From Caulochytrium protostelioides (lineage: Eukaryota > Chytridiomycota > Caulochytriomycetes > Caulochytriales > Caulochytriaceae): 64,000 nucleotides of DNA. Under the pieces are notes generated by a model. That model saw only the letters and a list, made by a program, of their open reading frames with translations. It did no database searches and was not told where the DNA came from. How positions within the stretch are numbered: position 1 is the first letter of the stretch; the number at the start of each line of letters is the position of its first letter. Shown piece after piece: positions 58,773-64,000 of this stretch. Location: NCBI GenBank assembly GCA_003615045.1, contig ML014111.1, forward strand, positions 62,001-126,000. The letters run 5' to 3'. Both the position numbers and the translations under genes were made by a program.

Positions 58773-60983
58773 ATGTGGCGCACTTCGGCTCAGGTCAGCG
58801 GGACCAACAACGTCCCGCTCGGCCCGCGGCGGCGCGACGGCGCCTCGCACGTCGCCGGCGGGAGCGCCGCCGGCACCGCTGCCGTGGACCTGGCCCTGCC
58901 GCCGTCCCCGACGGCCGCCAGCCGCCCCAGGCCGCCCTCGGCGCTGTCCACGGACCACCTCGCCCCGGGCATGGGCATCAGCGGCGGGTCCATGACGGCG
59001 ATGGTCCCGCTGCCGCAGCCCGGCGACGGCAACATCACGGCTGGGTCGGAGCTCGCGCTGTCGCGCCTCGCGAAGCGCGGCGACATTGCCGGCGCTGCCG
59101 CCGGCGCCACGGGTCGGCCGCCCGCCCGCGCCGCCAAGCGCCACCCGTCGGGCCGGCTGCGCGAGCACCGCTGGAGCCCCGCGGGCGACCCGTCGCCGCT
59201 GCCGCCGACGATCCCGACCGTGCTGCCGACGGCGCTCGATGCCCGCCGCCGCGAAGCCGTCGCCCTGCACCTGCGCATCCACGAGCTTGGCGCCGCGCTG
59301 CGCTCGAACGCTGTCGTTCCGCCGGAACGGACGCGGTCGCCGTCGCCGGAGCCCGTGTATGGCGCCGACGGCCGCCGCGTCAACACCACCGAGTCCCGCT
59401 ACCGCCGCCGCGCCGAGCACGAGCGACACCAGCTCATCGAGCGCGCCATCCAGGTCATCCCCGACTTCCGCCCGCCCGCCGACTACCGTCGGCCGACCAA
59501 GATCGTCGACAAGGTCTATATTCCGATCCGCGAGCGGCCGGACATCAACTTCAAGGGCCAGCTCATGGGCCCGCGCGGCCGGACGCAGCAGAAGGTCGAG
59601 GCCGACACGGGCGCCAAGATCTCGCTGCGCGGCCGCGGGTCCGTCAAGGACGGCACGGGCCGCACCGGGCCGGGCAACGAGGAGGAAGACCTGCACTGCT
59701 TGATCACCGCGGACTCGGAGGAGAAAGTGGCGCATGCGAAGCGGCTGATCGAGACCATCATCGCCGTCGCGATGAATGTTTCGGAGCAGCACAACGACCT
59801 GAAGCGCAACCAGCTGCGCGAGCTGGCGGCCCTCAACGGCACGCTGCGTGATGACGAGAACCTCGCGTGCCTCAACTGCGGCGCGCTCGGCCACAAGCGC
59901 TTCGAGTGTCCCGAGCGCCCCAATCTCATCAACAGTATCATCTGCCACGTCTGCGGCGGCGCGGGCCATATCGCGCGCGACTGCCCCGAGCGCAACGGCA
60001 GCGGCGGGCCTCCGCGCGGCGACCGCGGCGGCTTCCATGACCGCGGCGGATGGCGCGGCCGCGACCCCCACGACGCCTATGGCGGCGACCGCGGCGGCAG
60101 CGCCAACGGCAGCGGGCCCGCCGCGCTCGACTCCGAGTATGCCAACCTGATGGCCGCCATCGACGGGCAGCCCGCACCGGCACCACCGAGCGGCGACGCG
60201 GCCGCGGGGCCGACGCCGCCGCCACGCCGCCACGGCTCCGATCCCGCGGGCGACGGCGCCTCCGCACCGCCGGACCCGGCGCCCGTCGTGATCCTCGGCG
60301 ACCAGCCCACGAGCGCCGTGCCGACGCTGCTGCAGCATCTCGAGGACCGTCATGGCGGCGGCGGCGGCGACGGCGCGGGCGGCGCGGGCGGCCCCCGCGG
60401 CGACCGCGGCGGCTGGCGCGACCGCGGCGCGGCCCGTGGCTCCGACCGCGGCTCCGACCGCGGCTGGCGTGGCCGCGACGACCCGTACGGCCGGCCGCAC
60501 GACCGAGGCTCCCGCTACGGCGACCGCGACTCGCATGACCACCGCGACCGCGATCGGTTCAGTCGCGACCGCGGCGGCCGCGGGTTCGGTGACCGCGACC
60601 GCGACCGCGACCGTGACCGTGGCGGCCGCGGCGGCTATGGCTACGGCCGCGATCGCGACCGCGGCGGCCACGGTGCCGACGACGCCGCTGCCGCCGCCGC
60701 GTTGCGCCAGCAGTACGAGCAGTACCGCGACTACTATGCGCAGCAAGCGGCCGCGACGGCCGCCACGCGCGGCGAGGATCCCGCGGCGGCGGCCGCCGCC
60801 GCCGCCGCGTACTACGAGCAGTACTACGCCGCGCAGCAGCAGCAGCAGCAGCTCGCCTACGGCGCGGCGGGCGGCTATGCCCAGAGCCAGGGCCAGGGCC
60901 ACGACCACGGCCATGCCCAGGGCGAGGCGGCATTGGATCCGCCGCCGCCGCCGCCGCCTCCGCCGCCACCGCTGGAGTCCTAA
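58773..60983 (+). CDS. Branchpoint-binding protein, SF1/BBP/Msl5
   Basis: Starting at MWRTSAQVSGTNNVPLG, which resembles the beginning of fungal branchpoint-binding proteins, the protein has 736 residues. The SF1 homology segment (SPEPVYGADGRRVNTTESRYRRR) is followed by the KH domain (TKIVDKVYIPIRERPDINF, GQLMGPRGRTQQKVEADTGAKI with the GPRG loop), the QUA2 helix and two CCHC zinc knuckles (CLNCGALGHKRFEC; CHVCGGAGHIARDC). The protein recognises the intron branch-point sequence and works with U2AF in early spliceosome assembly. A long C-terminal low-complexity region follows: RGG/DRGG and YG repeats, a Tyr-rich YEQYYAAQQQQQQ patch and a terminal PPPPPPPPPPPP stretch before LES. The ATG could be extended upstream, but the conserved N-terminal block argues against it. 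Confidence 0.94.
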   Translation: MWRTSAQVSGTNNVPLGPRRRDGASHVAGGSAAGTAAVDLALPPSPTAASRPRPPSALSTDHLAPGMGISGGSMTAMVPLPQPGDGNITAGSELALSRLAKRGDIAGAAAGATGRPPARAAKRHPSGRLREHRWSPAGDPSPLPPTIPTVLPTALDARRREAVALHLRIHELGAALRSNAVVPPERTRSPSPEPVYGADGRRVNTTESRYRRRAEHERHQLIERAIQVIPDFRPPADYRRPTKIVDKVYIPIRERPDINFKGQLMGPRGRTQQKVEADTGAKISLRGRGSVKDGTGRTGPGNEEEDLHCLITADSEEKVAHAKRLIETIIAVAMNVSEQHNDLKRNQLRELAALNGTLRDDENLACLNCGALGHKRFECPERPNLINSIICHVCGGAGHIARDCPERNGSGGPPRGDRGGFHDRGGWRGRDPHDAYGGDRGGSANGSGPAALDSEYANLMAAIDGQPAPAPPSGDAAAGPTPPPRRHGSDPAGDGASAPPDPAPVVILGDQPTSAVPTLLQHLEDRHGGGGGDGAGGAGGPRGDRGGWRDRGAARGSDRGSDRGWRGRDDPYGRPHDRGSRYGDRDSHDHRDRDRFSRDRGGRGFGDRDRDRDRDRGGRGGYGYGRDRDRGGHGADDAAAAAALRQQYEQYRDYYAQQAAATAATRGEDPAAAAAAAAAYYEQYYAAQQQQQQLAYGAAGGYAQSQGQGHDHGHAQGEAALDPPPPPPPPPPPLES

Positions 60984-61658
60984 GCAAACCCCGGCGCGTG
61001 GGCGTCTTTTGTAGCATAGACCGGCCATGCGGACCCCGACGAAGGGCCGTTGGTATAAAAAAAATTGCGCTGCGGGCCGCCATGCCTGCGGCGATCGTTT
61101 CTACGTGTGTGTGTGTGGCGGCATCGTGATCGACAAGACTTTTTATAGCGTGCGGGAGCGGGAATAGCGTGCGGGAGCGGAACCGCGGCGCCGCCACAGG
61201 CACGCCGCGGCCACGCAGCGACCCCAGGCCGGCGTGGCGACGCGTGGCTGGTTCCCGGCGGGCGAGGCACTCGTGGCGGGGGAGCGCCTTAGATGTCTCA
61301 GACGGCGATCCTCGGCTGGGTGCGCTGCGTCGAGGTCCATGGCGATCGCAATAACGATGAATCACGCGACGGTCCGTGGGCTATATGAGCAGGAGGGTTC
61401 TCAACCCGTGTCGACCACACGTGGCCGCCTGCGACGGTGGCATTGACGCTTCTCCTCTGAGACGCATGGCCTCCTCTTCGACGACGCATCCTCTTTTCAG
61501 GGTGATACTCTTCCTTATGAGCCCGCCAGCGTTGGTGCTCCGTTCTTGGCCATCGCCGCTGACCCTGGGATCACCGGTACTGTCGATCGCGGCCGCCTAC
61601 CCTGCCCTACCCCACCCCGGCCGGACCTGCATCTCTCCCCGCGTGTGTCGACGGCGCC
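60984..61658. other. Intergenic region between SF1/BBP and the GT31 gene
   Basis: A 675-base spacer holding the 3' end of SF1/BBP and the promoter of the next gene. It includes a direct repeat of ATAGCGTGCGGGAGCGG (61,146 and 61,165), a short GT run (61,104-61,117) and a CT-rich leader before the next ATG. No gene. Confidence 0.55.
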
Positions 61659-63347
61659 ATGGCCTCGCCAGGCGTGAACCACGTCGATCTGCCATACAGC
61701 GATGACAAGTATCACAAGCAAGTCGCCGGCAGCGGCGGCTTCGGCCGCCGCTTCGGCGTGCTGCGGCGGCTGGGCTCGGGCCGCGTGCTCGTGTTTGTGT
61801 TCCTGACACTCGTGGCGTTGCTGTGGGCGATGCCGCCGTCGACGTGGCACGAGTCGCCGCGGGCGCGCTGGATGGCGCGCATGCCCGTGCTGCCGACCGC
61901 GCATACCGCCGAGCTGCCGGCACACGTCGTCAAGCACCTGCCGTGGCCATCGGCCGACCCAGACCTCGCCGGCGTCGCCGTCACGATCAAGACGGGCGCC
62001 GACGTGCTGCTCGAGCGGACGCCGATCCAGCTCGTCTCGTTTCTCGGACGCTTTCCGCAGATCATCGTGATCGGCGAAGACGACGCCGCTGTCGGGCCGC
62101 TGCCGATGTACGACGTCGTGTCACACACCTACGAAGAGATGGGCCCGCTTGGCAACCTCACGCAGTCGATCATCGACGGCTGGGAACGCCTCGGCCGCCC
62201 GAAACCAGGGCCCCACGAGTTCTTTGTGAACGGCAAGCTGCCGGACCTCTGGAAGCCGACGCCGCCGTCGAAGCCGCGGCTGAAGCGGCGCGACGAAACG
62301 TTGGCTATCGGCAGCATGAGCGACGATGTGCCGGTGCCGGCAGCACCGGAGACTGGCGATGCCGTGCCGGGTGCCGGTGCGGATCCGACCGTCCTCGTCA
62401 TGGGCAAGGCGGTGCCCGCGGACGCCGCGTCGCCGTCGACGCCGCCAGGGCGCTCGCATCTGGTGAAGCGCGAGCTGCAGAAGCACGGCAAGCTCGTGCT
62501 GGATGTGGACACGACGCCCCCGCGCGACCGCTCGCTGGGCTGGCAGAAGGATGCGCACAAGAACCTGCCCGGGTTCCGCTTGATGGCGACCACGTTCCCG
62601 GACGCCGAATGGTATTTCATGATCGACGACGATACGTACGTGTTCCACTCGAACCTGAAGCGCCTGCTTGCCAAGTATAACCCGAACGACCGCCACTACA
62701 TCGGGACCATCACGATCTTTGTCGGGTGCGACAACGTTCAGGAGTGGGGCGCCGGGCCCGACTTTGCGCACGGCGGCGCGGGCATCCTCGTGAGCCGCGG
62801 CGCGATGAACCGCATGATGACTGGCATCGACTACTGCATCGGGCGGTACCAGACGTGCTGGGCCGGCGACATCCGTACGGCGCTGTGCATGCGCGACCAC
62901 GGGATCAAGCTCGAGCCGTCCAATCAGTTCCACAAGGAGAACCCGGGCAGCCGCAACTGGCAGTATCCGGACAACCCCTGCGACGAGCCCATCACATTCC
63001 ACCACCTCTCGGTCGCGCAGGTCCAGCTGCTGTACCTGTACGAGTCGCGCTTCCTCGCCAAGCACCCGGGCCAGCCCTACACGCTCGGCGACGTGCTCGC
63101 GGACTGGGAGACCGACCGCGTCGTGCCGAACCAGGACCGCCCGGGCAACGACATCGCCTCGCTCCGCACCGAGACGCCCAAGCTCTGCCGCACCGCGTGC
63201 ATTGACAAGTCCGGCTGCGTCGCTTGGTCCTGGGTCGACCATGGCTGCTACTTGAAGAAGTCCATCTCGGCGCCGGTTGAGCGCAAGGACGCTGCGTCGG
63301 GCGTGCTGCCTCAAAAGTACCAGTGCCGCCGCTCCCCATCGATCTGA
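61659..63347 (+). CDS. Golgi type II GT31 (fringe/beta-1,3-galactosyltransferase-like) glycosyltransferase with PAN/Apple-like tail
   Basis: This 562-residue type II membrane protein has a cytosolic N-tail of ~41 residues rich in Gly/Arg, one membrane anchor at 42-58 (RVLVFVFLTLVALLWAM) and a lumenal part. The GT31 core is recognised by WYFMIDDDTYVF, with the metal-binding DDD at 323-325, FAHGGAGILVSRGAM, and TCWAGDIRTALCMRDHGIKL leading to FHKENPG. A Cys-rich segment of ~50 residues near the end (CRTACIDKSGCVAWSWVDHGCYLK) looks like a PAN/Apple fold, a protein- or sugar-binding module. The family transfers galactose, glucosamine or similar sugars to glycan chains; the acceptor is unknown. 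A disordered linker (residues ~200-285) separates stem and catalytic part. It is a single exon. Confidence 0.8.
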   Translation: MASPGVNHVDLPYSDDKYHKQVAGSGGFGRRFGVLRRLGSGRVLVFVFLTLVALLWAMPPSTWHESPRARWMARMPVLPTAHTAELPAHVVKHLPWPSADPDLAGVAVTIKTGADVLLERTPIQLVSFLGRFPQIIVIGEDDAAVGPLPMYDVVSHTYEEMGPLGNLTQSIIDGWERLGRPKPGPHEFFVNGKLPDLWKPTPPSKPRLKRRDETLAIGSMSDDVPVPAAPETGDAVPGAGADPTVLVMGKAVPADAASPSTPPGRSHLVKRELQKHGKLVLDVDTTPPRDRSLGWQKDAHKNLPGFRLMATTFPDAEWYFMIDDDTYVFHSNLKRLLAKYNPNDRHYIGTITIFVGCDNVQEWGAGPDFAHGGAGILVSRGAMNRMMTGIDYCIGRYQTCWAGDIRTALCMRDHGIKLEPSNQFHKENPGSRNWQYPDNPCDEPITFHHLSVAQVQLLYLYESRFLAKHPGQPYTLGDVLADWETDRVVPNQDRPGNDIASLRTETPKLCRTACIDKSGCVAWSWVDHGCYLKKSISAPVERKDAASGVLPQKYQCRRSPSI

Positions 63348-64000
63348 TCGGAGTTGGGGTCGCGTTTTTCTGGCATGTTGGCCCTCACGATATGCGGTCT
63401 GCGATATGCAGTACGCGACATACAGTATGCAGCACGCAATATGCAAGAGTTATCGCAGCGTCTGCTCCCAAGAGGCCTGCGCTTCTTATAGTTTTTCCTA
63501 ATCCCGTGATAACGTTGTGTCCATCTGGGGGTCAATCGAGTGGGCCGCGACGGCGATCTTCTGCTATCAGCTCACATGGGGAGGGCTGAGGCGTACGGGA
63601 CAATGAAAAAAAAAAAATTGAATCGAAGGCGGCAGCCCGTGGCGGGGGATGGGCGGAGGCTCGTCGACGAGTACGTCAGAGACATCCTGGATGGCCGCAC
63701 GAGCGTTCAAACCGTTAAAGATGATCATCGCGGACGATCCCAGATAGGTTGACTATGTGGAGAACGCCGTGAATTGGCTTTAGTATGGCAGGCCTGATCG
63801 CTGGAAGATACGTCAGTATTGGATCCCGCTGATACGACCAGGGACCATCCCGGAAAATAAAGGTTTCCGAAACTCCGACACCTCTGACATAGACCCCGTA
63901 TCACTGGACCACCGTGCATGACCGCCGCCGCTGCCCATCACGATATCTTAATCTCGACATTGACCATTACTTTCCGATATCGACCTCGATTGATACTCAG
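63348..64000. other. 3' flanking sequence, no recognised gene
   Basis: Lower GC than the coding parts. It contains a degenerate 14-base tandem repeat (separate entry), an A-run near 63,605 and no open frame with recognisable similarity up to the window edge. Confidence 0.5.
63387..63442. repeat. Degenerate 14-base tandem repeat, four copies
   Basis: Copies at 63387-63400, 63401-63414, 63415-63428 and 63429-63442 follow GCGATATGCAGTAC with four to six differences in the outer copies. It lies about 40 bases after the GT31 stop codon. Confidence 0.6.

Noticed and set aside
58428..61028. 866-codon open frame on the minus strand over SF1/BBP
   Set aside because: Its Ala/Val/Arg-rich translation is the mirror of GGC/CGC-rich codons; the plus strand encodes KH and zinc-knuckle domains.

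Overview
The window is a 64 kb, GC-rich, gene-dense piece of nuclear DNA from a fungus. The gene set points to an early-diverging, flagellated (zoosporic, chytrid-like) fungus rather than an ascomycete or basidiomycete. Fungal-type genes are present: a class I-type hydrophobin, Pam17, an MTC1-like protein, Atg1 and branchpoint-binding protein. So are families usually kept by animals and zoosporic fungi: an ENKUR-domain (ENKD1-like) ciliary protein, a tropomodulin-like actin-capping protein, an LST2-like protein and a zuotin that still has its two SANT domains. Caulochytrium, a chytrid with stalked aerial sporangia, would fit, but that is an inference from gene content only.

Layout. 0-8 kb: hydrophobin, tropomodulin-like gene, a 2OG-Fe(II) dioxygenase and a decayed Fanzor (eukaryotic TnpB-like) nuclease fragment. 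8-21.5 kb: two very large organelle-type helical-repeat (PPR) proteins flanking Cu/Zn superoxide dismutase and U1-C, then an orphan four-helix membrane protein. 22-31 kb: MTC1-like gene, LST2-like gene, Pam17. 31-41 kb: Atg1 kinase and a two-finger C2H2 (SFP1/JAZF1-like) transcription factor whose polyglutamine tract contains an assembly gap of 285 N. 41-48 kb: EFL1/Ria1 and zuotin, both for ribosome maturation or nascent-chain folding. 48-54 kb: ENKD1-like gene and a 1277-residue WG/GW-repeat protein that could be an Argonaute-hook scaffold. 55-63 kb: Lsm4, succinate dehydrogenase iron-sulfur subunit, branchpoint-binding protein SF1/BBP and a Golgi-type GT31 glycosyltransferase with a PAN/Apple-like tail.

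Functional themes are pre-mRNA splicing (U1-C, Lsm4, SF1), mitochondrial function (Pam17, SdhB, two PPR-type proteins), ribosome biogenesis and translation (EFL1, zuotin, the SFP1-like factor), autophagy/TOR-linked signalling (Atg1) and zoospore or actin biology (ENKD1-like, tropomodulin-like). These are ordinary scattered housekeeping genes, not an operon or cluster. Introns are scarce. The four I could place (tropomodulin-like, U1-C, MTC1-like, Lsm4) all lie near the 5' end of the coding region and have GTAAG-like donors. Most coding starts were set at the first ATG that makes biological sense, because many long open frames begin with non-ATG codons. Intergenic stretches are GC-rich to mixed, with short tandem repeats, and I saw no tRNA, rRNA or CRISPR.
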